A stretch of 17,782 nt of DNA from JANMDU01 sp031388245 (GCA_031388245.1 JANNED010000260.1:1-17782), one strand, 5' to 3'. Positions 1 through 7,123 are shown, counted from the stretch's first letter. Notes: generated by a model from the sequence alone, not told the origin. Numbers and translations: made by a program.

Positions 1-408
1 CTCAGCGGCACCGTGGCGCTGTGGAGCCCGAAAGTGTTGCGCGCGGGAATGGGAGCACATTTTTCGCTGCGGATTGTGGAGGCGGCCTCAGTGGAGCCAT
101 TGCAAGATTTGAAGCATCCCTTGGCGCTGACGAGCAGCCACCGAGGGCAATATCTTCACGAATTACTAGCTCAGCATACACTATCAAAAAGTGAGCAAGC
201 TATGCAGGATATACGCTGGCAAATGGCTGATTTTTCTTGGATTTTCGGGCATGAAGGCCAGGGCGTGAGCGAAGTGCTGGCAAGCATGGCCCAGGCGCAT
301 GTGCGCATCGCACAGCCTGGCGGCCAAGAGTCGCTCAACGTGGCTGCGGCAGCAGCGATTTGCTTGCATTCGAGTGCGGCAGCCAAAGCTGTGACGAGCG
401 CTGCTTAG
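1..408 (+). CDS. SpoU/TrmH-family RNA 2'-O-methyltransferase, C-terminal part (5' truncated by window edge)
   Basis: Open from base 1 in frame 1 to the TAG at 406-408, so the start lies outside the window. The translated piece carries SPOUT/SpoU signatures: WSPKVLRAGMGAHFSL near the start, then FGHEGQGVS (motif 2 of the knotted AdoMet-binding fold) and IAQPGGQESLNVAAAAAI (motif 3, the conserved ESLNVA stretch). These enzymes methylate a ribose 2'-OH in rRNA or tRNA using S-adenosylmethionine; the target base cannot be told from this fragment. Between the HRGQ stretch and FGHEGQG there are roughly 20 residues more than I expect for the family, and the DNA there contains a copy of the hairpin repeat found elsewhere in the window. 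It may be a 23S rRNA methyltransferase, but I cannot separate RlmB-like from other SpoU members. Confidence 0.9.
   Translation, partial: LSGTVALWSPKVLRAGMGAHFSLRIVEAASVEPLQDLKHPLALTSSHRGQYLHELLAQHTLSKSEQAMQDIRWQMADFSWIFGHEGQGVSEVLASMAQAHVRIAQPGGQESLNVAAAAAICLHSSAAAKAVTSAA
181..196 (+). repeat. Degenerate GCTAT-N7-RTAGC hairpin repeat, copy 1 (inside the methyltransferase gene)
   Basis: ACTAT, 7 nt, TGAGC (180-196) matches the pattern of the three other copies with mismatches in both arms. It sits in frame within the methyltransferase gene and overlaps the stretch coding for TLSKSEQ. This is the weakest member of the family; I infer its relationship from spacing and A-rich spacer content. Confidence 0.4.
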
Positions 409-432
409 ACGCGTGTGGCAACAGCGCATGCA

Positions 433-460
433 TTTTTTGCATAGCCCTCTCCGCTATAAT
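433..460 (+). promoter_or_regulatory. Candidate sigma70 promoter for carAB
   Basis: A perfect TATAAT lies at 455-460. The best -35 at acceptable spacing is a T-rich block at 433-438 (16-bp spacer), which is poor. A TTGCAT at 437-442 is only 12 bp away and probably too close. A start of transcription near 467 would give carA a leader of roughly 150 nt. Confidence 0.6.
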
Positions 461-530
461 CAGAGGCATCTAATCACCCAACGTACTGCCTAGCGCACAC
501 CAGCATTTCCCCTTAAAAGCACCGTCTTCA

Positions 531-569
531 CCACGCTGGCATTGCATCGCAACATCAGCCAACAGGTGG
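531..569 (+). other. Upstream stem of the carA leader RNA (predicted)
   Basis: Nested complementary blocks: CCAC 531-534 with GTGG 566-569, TGGC 537-540 with GCCA 558-561, and TTGC 542-545 with GCAA 549-552 closing a 3-nt ATC loop. Small internal loops separate the helices. It lies directly before the hairpin that covers the carA start. Folding is by eye only. Confidence 0.4.
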
Positions 570-575
570 ACATGC

Positions 576-619
576 GGCACTGGGCGTACGCATAACTTCT
601 ACGGAGTTAACCCAGTGCT
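576..619 (+). promoter_or_regulatory. carA leader hairpin sequestering Shine-Dalgarno and GTG start
   Basis: GCACTGGG (577-584) is exactly complementary to CCCAGTGC (611-618), which contains the carA GTG at 615-617; a G-U pair 576/619 extends it. Inside it, TAACTTC (593-599) pairs with GGAGTTA (603-609) across a TAC loop, with one G-U, and holds the GGAG ribosome-binding site (603-606). Start codon and SD would both be in helix. This suggests translational control of carbamoyl-phosphate synthesis. The pairing is read directly from the sequence; the function is inference. Confidence 0.65.
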
Positions 620-1790
620 TTCCTCTCTCAAGGGCAAACATCCCCACGCCCTCCTGGCTCTGGCAGACGGTACAGTTTTCATTGGTGAATCCATCGGCGC
701 TACTGGCCAAACGCTTGGCGAAGTCGTGTTTAACACCTCGATGACGGGCTACCAAGAAATCTTGACCGATCCCAGCTACTGCCAGCAAATCGTCACGCTC
801 ACGTATCCGCACATCGGCAACACTGGCATCAATGCGCAAGATGTCGAATCGCGCAAAGTGTTTGCTGCGGGGCTCATCATCAAAGATTTGCCGCAGCTCG
901 AATCCAATTTCCGCAGCACACAAACCTTGTCGCAATACCTCGTTGCGCAGAGCTGTGTGGCCATTGCCAGCATCGACACCCGTAAACTCACCCGTCTGCT
1001 GCGCACCAAGGGCGCTCAAAATGGTGCCATCGTGGCTTTGAAAGCCGGCGAAGAAGTGACGCCAGCGCATGTGGACAAGGCGCTGGCCGCAGCCAAAGCC
1101 GCGCCTTCGATGGCTGGCTTGGATTTGGCGAAAGTCGTCAGCGTCACAGAGAAATACTCATTCAACGAGACCGAATGGAAGCTTTTCAGCCTAGATGGCA
1201 AGCCCGGCTATGGAAGCCAAACGAATCCAAGATTTCACGTCGTCGCTTTCGACTACGGCGTGAAATTCAATATTCTGCGCATGTTGGCTGAGCGTGGCTG
1301 CCAAGTCACCGTTGTCCCCGCGCAAACATCGGCCAAAGATGTGCTCGCCATGAAGCCAAGCGGCGTGTTCCTCTCCAACGGCCCCGGTGATCCAGAGCCC
1401 TGCGACTACGCAATTGCCGCCACGCGCTCCATCATCGAAGCCGGCGTGCCAACCTTCGGCATTTGCCTCGGCCATCAAATCATGGCTTTGGCCAGCGGCG
1501 CGAAAACTTTCAAAATGAAATTTGGCCACCATGGCGCGAACCATCCGGTGAAAGACCTCGACAATGGCCGCGTCAGCATCACCAGCCAAAACCACGGCTT
1601 CGCGGTCGATGAGAAATCCTTGCCTGCAAATTTACGCCCCACACACATCAGCCTGTTCGACAACACGCTGCAAGGCCTAGCCCGCACCGACAAACCAGCC
1701 TTCTGCTTCCAAGGTCATCCCGAAGCCTCGCCAGGGCCGCACGACATCAGCTACCTGTTTGACCGCTTTATTGGGTTGATGGAGAAGTAA
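615..1790 (+). CDS. carA: Carbamoyl-phosphate synthase, small (glutaminase) subunit
   Basis: CarA hydrolyses glutamine and channels the ammonia to CarB, which makes carbamoyl phosphate for pyrimidine and arginine synthesis in the cytoplasm. The protein is 391 residues, normal for the family. The N-terminal CPSase small-chain domain (about 1-190) contains FNTSMTGYQE and TLTYPHIGNTG. The C-terminal class I glutamine amidotransferase domain has the nucleophile Cys284 in FGICLGHQ, SQNHGF at 324-329, and His368/Glu370 in GHPE, so the catalytic triad is intact. The start is GTG at 615 with GGAG at 603-606, 8 nt upstream; no better start exists upstream. The SD and start codon are predicted to lie in a hairpin. 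carB follows after about 90 bp on the same strand, so the two are probably co-transcribed. Confidence 0.97.
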   Translation: MLSSLKGKHPHALLALADGTVFIGESIGATGQTLGEVVFNTSMTGYQEILTDPSYCQQIVTLTYPHIGNTGINAQDVESRKVFAAGLIIKDLPQLESNFRSTQTLSQYLVAQSCVAIASIDTRKLTRLLRTKGAQNGAIVALKAGEEVTPAHVDKALAAAKAAPSMAGLDLAKVVSVTEKYSFNETEWKLFSLDGKPGYGSQTNPRFHVVAFDYGVKFNILRMLAERGCQVTVVPAQTSAKDVLAMKPSGVFLSNGPGDPEPCDYAIAATRSIIEAGVPTFGICLGHQIMALASGAKTFKMKFGHHGANHPVKDLDNGRVSITSQNHGFAVDEKSLPANLRPTHISLFDNTLQGLARTDKPAFCFQGHPEASPGPHDISYLFDRFIGLMEK

Positions 1791-1819
1791 GTTTGAAGTC
1801 AAAAACTGTGACCTCAAAC
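1791..1819 (+). repeat. carA-carB spacer hairpin, unit 1
   Basis: Inverted repeat starting immediately after the carA stop: GTTTGAAGTCA (1791-1801), 7-nt loop AAAACTG, TGACCTCAAAC (1809-1819), with 10 of 11 positions paired. There is no T-tract after it, so it is not a normal intrinsic terminator. It shares 20 of 25 core bases with unit 2. Confidence 0.7.
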
Positions 1820-1843
1820 GCGTAAGTCATTGATTTTTATGAG

Positions 1844-1874
1844 AACTTGAAGTCACGCACTGTGATGTCAAGTT
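1844..1874 (+). repeat. carA-carB spacer hairpin, unit 2, adjoining carB start
   Basis: AACTTGAAGTCA (1844-1855), 7-nt loop CGCACTG, TGATGTCAAGTT (1863-1874): 11 of 12 positions pair, counting one G-U. It ends 7 nt before the carB ATG at 1882, in the place where a ribosome-binding site would be. The core repeats unit 1 with a 54-bp period and the same loop length and ACTG loop end. Confidence 0.7.
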
Positions 1875-1881
1875 GAACACT

Positions 1882-4800
1882 ATGCCAAAACGTACAGACA
1901 TTAAAAGTATCCTCATCATCGGCGCGGGCCCGATCATCATTGGTCAAGCCTGCGAGTTTGATTACTCCGGCGTTCAGGCCTGCAAGGCGCTGCGCGAGGA
2001 GGGCTATCGCGTCATCTTGATCAACAGCAACCCTGCCACGATCATGACCGATCCTGCAACCGCTGATGTGACGTATATCGAGCCGATCACTTGGCAGACT
2101 GTCGAGAAAATCATCGCGAAAGAAAAGCCCGATGCGATTTTGCCGACCATGGGTGGGCAAACGGCGCTGAACTGTGCGCTTGATTTGTGGCACAACGGCG
2201 TGCTGGAAAAATACAAAGGCGCGGCCACCGGCAAAGCTGTGGAGCTGATTGGCGCAACGCCCGAGGCGATTGACAAGGCTGAAGACCGCTTGAAATTCAA
2301 AGACGCGATGACCAAGATTGGCCTGGGCTCCGCGCGCTCAGGAATTGCGCATTCGATGGATGATGCATGGGCGGTGCAAAAAACGCTGGGCTTTCCCACC
2401 GTGATTCGCCCCAGCTTCACCTTGGGCGGCACAGGTGGGGGCATTGCTTACAACGCCGAAGAATTCGAGACGATTTGCAAGCGCGGCTTGGAAGCCTCAC
2501 CCACCAACGAACTGCTGATTGAAGAATCCTTGCTCGGCTGGAAAGAATACGAGATGGAAGTGGTGCGCGATAAGGCGGACAACTGCATCATCGTGTGCTC
2601 GATTGAAAATTTGGATCCGATGGGCGTACACACCGGCGATTCGATCACGATTGCGCCCGCACAAACTTTGACGGACAAGGAATACCAAATCCTGCGCAAT
2701 GCGTCGCTTGCCGTGTTGCGCGAAATTGGTGTGGACACGGGCGGCTCGAATGTGCAATTCTCGATCAATCCGAAAGATGGGCGCATGGTGGTGATTGAGA
2801 TGAATCCGCGTGTGTCGCGTTCATCGGCGCTTGCATCGAAGGCCACGGGCTTCCCGATTGCAAAAGTCGCAGCAAAGCTTGCTTGCGGCTACACGCTCGA
2901 CGAGCTGCGCAACGAGATTACCGGCGGTGCTACGCCTGCCAGCTTTGAGCCCAGCATTGATTACGTCGTCACGAAAATCCCGCGCTTCGCTTTTGAGAAA
3001 TTCAAAGACGCCGACGACCGCCTGACCACTCAGATGAAGAGCGTAGGCGAGGTGATGGCCATGGGCCGCACCTTCCAAGAGAGCTTCCAGAAAGCGCTGC
3101 GCGGCTTGGAGGTGGGCGTGGATGGCATGAACGAGAAAACGCAAGACCGCGAAATTTTAGAAAAAGAATTGGGCTCGCCAGGCCCTGAGCGCATTTGGTA
3201 TGTCGGCGATGCGTTTGCCAGCGGCTGGTCGCTCGATGAAGTGCATGACATCACGAAGATTGACAAATGGTTTCTGGTGCAAATTCAAGAGATTATTCAG
3301 ATTGAATTGGAGCTGGACAAGCACACCGAAAACCTTGGCGACAAAGCGCTGTCAAGCATCAGCACCACCGAGCTGCTCAAGCTCAAGCAAAAAGGTTTTT
3401 CAGATCGCCGCTTGGCCAAACTGCTCAAAACATCCGACAAAGCCATTCGCGAAGCACGCCGCGCACAAGGCGTGCGCCCCGTCTACAAACGCGTGGACAC
3501 CTGTGCCGCCGAATTCGCCACCAACACCGCCTACATGTACAGCACGTATGAAGTCGCCTCCTACGGCGGCGTGGCGGAATGCGAAGCCGAGCCCACGCAA
3601 AACAAAAAAATCATGGTGCTCGGCGGCGGGCCCAATCGCATTGGCCAAGGCATTGAATTCGATTACTGCTGCGTGCATGCTGCGCTCGCCATGCGCGAAG
3701 ATGGCTACGAGACCATCATGGTCAACTGCAATCCCGAGACGGTATCGACCGATTACGACACGAGTGACCGTTTGTACTTCGAGCCGCTCACGCTCGAAGA
3801 CGTGCTGGAAATTGTGGACAAAGAAAAACCCGTCGGCGTGATCGTGCAATACGGTGGGCAAACGCCACTCAAACTCGCGCTTGGTCTTGAGAAGGAAGGT
3901 GTGCCCATCATCGGCACCTCGCCCGACATGATTGATGCCGCCGAAGATCGCGAGCGTTTTTCTGCGCTCTTGCACAAACTAGGCCTCAAGCAACCGCCGA
4001 ACGCAACCGCGCGCACCGAGCCTGAAGCGTTAGAGAAAGCACACAACCTCGGCTACCCGCTCGTCGTGCGCCCCAGCTATGTGCTCGGCGGTCGTGCGAT
4101 GGAGATCGTGCATGAGCAGCGCGATTTGGAGCGGTATATGAAAGAAGCCGTGAAGGTGAGCAACGATTCGCCTGTGCTTCTGGATCGCTTCTTGAACGAC
4201 GCGATTGAATGCGATGTCGATTGCATCCGCGATTCGCTCGGCGTGACGTTCATCGGCGGCGTGATGGAGCATATTGAGCAAGCAGGCGTGCATAGCGGCG
4301 ATTCAGCCTGCTCGCTGCCGCCTTATTCGCTCTCCACCGAGACGATTGATGAATTGAAGCGCCAGACGCGTGAGATGGCCGCTGGCCTGTCTGTCGTTGG
4401 CTTGATGAATGTGCAATTCGCGATTCAACACCGTGATGGCAAGGATGTGATCTATGTCTTGGAGGTGAACCCTCGCGCCAGCCGCACTGTGCCTTACGTG
4501 AGCAAGGCTACTGGCATTCAATTGGCCAAGGTTGCAGCGCGTTGCATGGCCGGGCAATCGCTTGCCTCGCAAGGCATCACGAAAGAAGTCACGCCGCCGT
4601 ATTTCAGCGTGAAAGAGGCTGTGTTCCCCTTCGTGAAATTCCCCGGCGTGGACACCATCCTCGGGCCTGAGATGAAATCTACCGGCGAGGTGATGGGTGT
4701 GGGCAAAACTTTTGGCGAAGCTTTTGTGAAAAGCCAGCTTGGCGCGGGCACAACATTGCCGCGATCGACCAAGAAAGACGGCAGCAAGAATGGCAAAGTC

Positions 4801-5190
4801 TTCCTCACCGTGAAGAACAACGACAAAGCGCGCGCCGTCGAAGTGGCCAAAGAGCTCACTGCGATGGGCTTTGATTTGATCGCCACCAAAGGCACGGCGG
4901 CATCCATTGCTGCGGCTGGCGTCAACGTGCAAACGGTCAACAAAGTGACCGAAGGCCGCCCGCATGTGGTGGATATGATCAAAAACAACGAGATTTGTTT
5001 GGTGATCAACACGGTGGAGGAGCGCCGCAATGCCATCACCGACAGCCGCGCGATCCGCACCTCTTCGTTGCTCGCACGCGTGACGACTTTCACCACGATT
5101 GCAGGTGCAGAAGCCGCTGTCGAAGGCATGAAATACATGGACAAGCTCGGCGTGATTTCCGTGCAGGAGATGCACGCGCAGCTCGTGTAG
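1882..5190 (+). CDS. carB: Carbamoyl-phosphate synthase, large (synthetase) subunit
   Basis: CarB uses bicarbonate, ammonia from CarA and two ATP to make carbamoyl phosphate. Read from the ATG at 1882 it is 1102 residues, slightly longer than the E. coli protein. The two homologous synthetase halves are clear. The first starts with ILIIGAGPIIIGQACEFDYSG and has the glycine loop GGTGGGIA near 182. The second starts near 574 with IMVLGGGPNRIGQGIEFDY and has VLGGRAMEIV near 734. An oligomerisation domain lies between them. A C-terminal MGS-like allosteric domain runs from about 970, where UMP or ornithine binds in known homologues. An in-frame TTG at 1873 would add three residues, but the family normally begins MPKRTDIKS. 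No convincing Shine-Dalgarno precedes 1882; the space is taken by a hairpin arm. This is an ordinary housekeeping gene apart from that spacer. Confidence 0.97.
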   Translation: MPKRTDIKSILIIGAGPIIIGQACEFDYSGVQACKALREEGYRVILINSNPATIMTDPATADVTYIEPITWQTVEKIIAKEKPDAILPTMGGQTALNCALDLWHNGVLEKYKGAATGKAVELIGATPEAIDKAEDRLKFKDAMTKIGLGSARSGIAHSMDDAWAVQKTLGFPTVIRPSFTLGGTGGGIAYNAEEFETICKRGLEASPTNELLIEESLLGWKEYEMEVVRDKADNCIIVCSIENLDPMGVHTGDSITIAPAQTLTDKEYQILRNASLAVLREIGVDTGGSNVQFSINPKDGRMVVIEMNPRVSRSSALASKATGFPIAKVAAKLACGYTLDELRNEITGGATPASFEPSIDYVVTKIPRFAFEKFKDADDRLTTQMKSVGEVMAMGRTFQESFQKALRGLEVGVDGMNEKTQDREILEKELGSPGPERIWYVGDAFASGWSLDEVHDITKIDKWFLVQIQEIIQIELELDKHTENLGDKALSSISTTELLKLKQKGFSDRRLAKLLKTSDKAIREARRAQGVRPVYKRVDTCAAEFATNTAYMYSTYEVASYGGVAECEAEPTQNKKIMVLGGGPNRIGQGIEFDYCCVHAALAMREDGYETIMVNCNPETVSTDYDTSDRLYFEPLTLEDVLEIVDKEKPVGVIVQYGGQTPLKLALGLEKEGVPIIGTSPDMIDAAEDRERFSALLHKLGLKQPPNATARTEPEALEKAHNLGYPLVVRPSYVLGGRAMEIVHEQRDLERYMKEAVKVSNDSPVLLDRFLNDAIECDVDCIRDSLGVTFIGGVMEHIEQAGVHSGDSACSLPPYSLSTETIDELKRQTREMAAGLSVVGLMNVQFAIQHRDGKDVIYVLEVNPRASRTVPYVSKATGIQLAKVAARCMAGQSLASQGITKEVTPPYFSVKEAVFPFVKFPGVDTILGPEMKSTGEVMGVGKTFGEAFVKSQLGAGTTLPRSTKKDGSKNGKVFLTVKNNDKARAVEVAKELTAMGFDLIATKGTAASIAAAGVNVQTVNKVTEGRPHVVDMIKNNEICLVINTVEERRNAITDSRAIRTSSLLARVTTFTTIAGAEAAVEGMKYMDKLGVISVQEMHAQLV

Positions 5191-5236
5191 ATTGGCTTGA
5201 ACGAGCGAGTCTCCTGCGTTAAAATTCTGCCACCTC

Positions 5237-5275
5237 AAGCAAACCGCTGGCCGCAAAGCCAGCGGTTTGCTTTTT
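5237..5275 (+). terminator. Rho-independent terminator after carB
   Basis: A perfect 15-bp inverted repeat, AAGCAAACCGCTGGC (5237-5251) and GCCAGCGGTTTGCTT (5258-5272), with loop CGCAAA, runs into a T-tract at 5271-5275. It closes the carAB operon and separates it from greA, whose ATG is about 40 bp further on. Confidence 0.92.
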
Positions 5276-5314
5276 ATAAAGACACATTTTCAAGATTTCT
5301 CCGAGATTTTCACC

Positions 5315-5791
5315 ATGGCAACCATCCCCATCACCAAGCGCGGCGCAGAAAAGCTGCGTATCGAACTGCATGATCTCAAAACCGTGCAGCGCCCTTGGGT
5401 GATCAATGCGATCTCGGAGGCGCGGGCGCAGGGCGATCTGAGCGAAAACGCGGAATACGACGCGGCGAAGGATCGTCAAGGCTTCATCGAAGGGCGCATT
5501 CAAGAGATTGAAAGCAAGCTCTCCACCTCGCAAGTGATTGATCCCACGGAGATGGATGCCGGTGGCCGTGTGGTGTTTGGTGCAACGGTGGAGCTGGAAG
5601 ACGAAGACACCGGCGCGAAGCTGAAATACCAAATCGTGGGCGAAGATGAGGCCGATTTGAAGTTGGGCTTGGTCAACGTGGCTTCGCCCGTTGCGCGCGC
5701 CATGATCGGCAAGGAAGAGGGCGATACGGTGGTGGTGTTTACGCCCAGCGGCGAGAAGCATTACGAGATCATTTCAGTCCACTACGTTTGA
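5315..5791 (+). CDS. greA: Transcript cleavage factor GreA
   Basis: GreA enters the RNA polymerase secondary channel and stimulates cleavage of backtracked RNA. From the ATG at 5315 the protein is 158 residues, the classic GreA length. The N-terminal antiparallel coiled coil (about 1-75) has the tip GDLSENAEYDAAKDRQ with acidic residues Asp41 and Glu44, at the same numbers as E. coli GreA. The C-terminal FKBP-like domain has VVFGATVELEDEDTG and ends in EIISVHYV. An upstream in-frame extension to 5267 runs back through the terminator and is rejected. The SD is weak (GAG at 5303-5305). Its last 10 bases overlap the 3' end of the convergent MIP gene. No clear promoter is visible between the terminator and the start. 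Confidence 0.96.
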   Translation: MATIPITKRGAEKLRIELHDLKTVQRPWVINAISEARAQGDLSENAEYDAAKDRQGFIEGRIQEIESKLSTSQVIDPTEMDAGGRVVFGATVELEDEDTGAKLKYQIVGEDEADLKLGLVNVASPVARAMIGKEEGDTVVVFTPSGEKHYEIISVHYV

Positions 5792-6534
5792 TCGCTGGCC
5801 TGAGCGATTCCCCGCGCGGCCAATCCACCCATCGCTGCCCCCACGCATTGCGCTGCGATGAAGCCTAAAGCGCTTGCAGGCGCGATGCCGGCAAAGCTGT
5901 CGCTGAGCATGCGGCCCAGCACAGCGGCGGGGTTGGCAAAGCTGGTGCTGGCGGTGAACCAATACGCCGCGCCGATGTAGCAGGCCACTAACGCGCTGGC
6001 TTTGGCCACCGGTTTGTCGCCCTCGCCCGCCGCGCCGCTGCGAATGATGACGAAAAGCAACCCACCTGTGGCCACGGCTTCAGCGATCCATTGGCTCCAA
6101 CCTGTGAAGTGACCGGCTGCATCCCAGCCTCCGCGCAGCTTGCTGCTCGTTTGAAAAATACGCATGTCAAACATCGCATGCGCGAGCCAAGCGCCGCAGG
6201 CTGCACCGATGAGCTGCGCAAGAATAAAAACAAATGCTATCAATAAAGTAGCACTCTTTGCAGTCTTTATGCCGGCCAGAGGTCGATTTTTATCAAAAAA
6301 TAAGGCCCAAATCGTCACCAGCGGGTTGAAATGCGCACCACTGACTGGCCCGAGCACCTCGATCAAGACATACAGTGCAAACACCGTGGCCAGCGTGTTG
6401 GCCAACAGCGCGAGAGCGATATTCCCGCCCGAGAGCCGCTCGGCCATGATGCCCGAGCCGATCACGGCGCAGAGCAATGCGGCCGTGCCGATGAATTCTG
6501 CAAAAGCTTTTTGTCGCAGGCTGGCTTCACTCAT
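5782..6534 (-). CDS. MIP/aquaglyceroporin-family channel of the ars cassette (AqpS-like)
   Basis: 250 residues with six hydrophobic segments and the duplicated MIP half-helix motifs: GAHFNPLVT (Asn70-Pro71-Leu72) and SFANPAAVLGR (Asn201-Pro202-Ala203). The first motif is NPL instead of NPA. Residue 204 after the second NPA is Ala where water and glycerol channels have the selectivity-filter Arg; known AqpS arsenite channels also lack that Arg. It is the last gene of arsR-arsI-arsC-aqp, and its ATG overlaps the arsC stop (ATGA, 6531-6534), implying coupled translation. The likely role is downhill export of arsenite made by ArsC and ArsI. Residues about 90-101 are encoded by a copy of the window's hairpin repeat and look like an in-frame insertion. 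Its 3' end overlaps greA by 10 bp. Confidence 0.88.
   Translation of the reverse strand: MSEASLRQKAFAEFIGTAALLCAVIGSGIMAERLSGGNIALALLANTLATVFALYVLIEVLGPVSGAHFNPLVTIWALFFDKNRPLAGIKTAKSATLLIAFVFILAQLIGAACGAWLAHAMFDMRIFQTSSKLRGGWDAAGHFTGWSQWIAEAVATGGLLFVIIRSGAAGEGDKPVAKASALVACYIGAAYWFTASTSFANPAAVLGRMLSDSFAGIAPASALGFIAAQCVGAAMGGLAARGIAQASDQT
6236..6252 (+). repeat. GCTAT-N7-RTAGC hairpin repeat, copy 2 (inside the MIP gene)
   Basis: GCTAT, CAATAAA, GTAGC, followed by ACTCT. It matches the arsI-arsC spacer copy (read on the minus strand) in arms, spacer length and the following ACTCT. It lies inside the MIP reading frame. Confidence 0.65.
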
Positions 6535-7034
6535 GCTTTGGCCAAATCTTTCGCGCTTTGCTGCAAGCTCATCTTGGCCAGCTTTTCAGTCGGCAAACTC
6601 ACCAGCAGATCCAAGCGGCGGCGCATGGCATGCAAGGTTTGGCGGAAGGCCTCGCGCTTTTGTGCTTCTGTGCCATCGCCTTCGCTCGGGTCGGGGTAGC
6701 CCCAATGCGCTGTGGCAGGCTGGCCGGGCCAATAGGGGCAGACCTCGCCTGCGGCATTGTCGCAAACGGTGATGATCAAATCCATTTTTGGTGCTTCAGG
6801 CGTGGCGAATTCATCCCAGCTTTTGCTGCGCAAGCCAGCAGTGTCAAAACCATGGTCGCGCAACACAGCCAAGCCCAGCGGATTGGGGCTGCCACCCTCG
6901 CGTGGGCTGCTGCCGGCGGAATAGGCTTTGAAGCGGCCCTTGCCTATGGCGTTGAGCAAAACTTCAGCCAAGATGCTGCGGGCTGAATTGTGGGTGCAGA
7001 GGAAGAGGACGTTGAGAGGTGATGTCGTGCTCAT
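6531..7034 (-). CDS. arsC: Arsenate reductase, low-molecular-weight phosphatase type
   Basis: Reduces arsenate to arsenite in the cytoplasm. The 167-residue protein begins with the LMW-PTP phosphate-binding loop FLCTHNSARS: nucleophile Cys13, Arg19, in CX5R. Asp115 in the YPDP motif would be the general acid. A second pair, Cys91 in VCDN and Cys99 in VCPYWPG, fits the redox-shuttle cysteines of the thiol-coupled family; their spacing of 8 differs slightly from the 7 in S. aureus ArsC. The reductant (thioredoxin or glutathione/mycothiol-type) cannot be decided from sequence. The ATG is at 7034 with only a weak upstream AGAAAG. It follows arsI after an 89-bp spacer that holds a hairpin repeat, and overlaps the MIP gene by 4 bp. 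Confidence 0.93.
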   Translation of the reverse strand: MSTTSPLNVLFLCTHNSARSILAEVLLNAIGKGRFKAYSAGSSPREGGSPNPLGLAVLRDHGFDTAGLRSKSWDEFATPEAPKMDLIITVCDNAAGEVCPYWPGQPATAHWGYPDPSEGDGTEAQKREAFRQTLHAMRRRLDLLVSLPTEKLAKMSLQQSAKDLAKA

Positions 7035-7093
7035 TTTGCTGGTCTTTCTTAAGGTTAAATGGGCATATTGCCGGCATAGAATGTGCGCAGAGT

Positions 7094-7110
7094 GCTATTA
7101 TTTTTATAGC
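7094..7110 (-). repeat. GCTAT-N7-RTAGC hairpin repeat, copy 3 (arsI-arsC spacer)
   Basis: On the minus strand: GCTAT, AAAAATA, ATAGC, a perfect 5-bp inverted repeat with 7-nt spacer, followed by ACTCTGCGCA as in copy 2 (ACTCTTTGCAG). It fills much of the 89-bp arsI-arsC spacer. No T-tract follows, so it is not an obvious terminator. Confidence 0.65.
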
Positions 7111-7123
7111 TTATTGAATGCGT

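Noticed and set aside
1791..1819. Intrinsic terminator between carA and carB
   Set aside because: The hairpin has an A-rich loop, modest GC and no T-tract, so termination is not supported.
1873..1881. TTG start for carB three codons upstream
   Set aside because: The family begins MPKRTDIKS at 1882 and the TTG is inside a hairpin arm.
4303..5256. 317-codon minus-strand frame opposite the carB 3' end
   Set aside because: Shadow of carB codon bias, running into the terminator; the protein resembles nothing.
5267..5314. N-terminal extension of GreA by 16 residues
   Set aside because: It begins within the terminator stem; the 158-residue form from 5315 has the exact family length and catalytic numbering.
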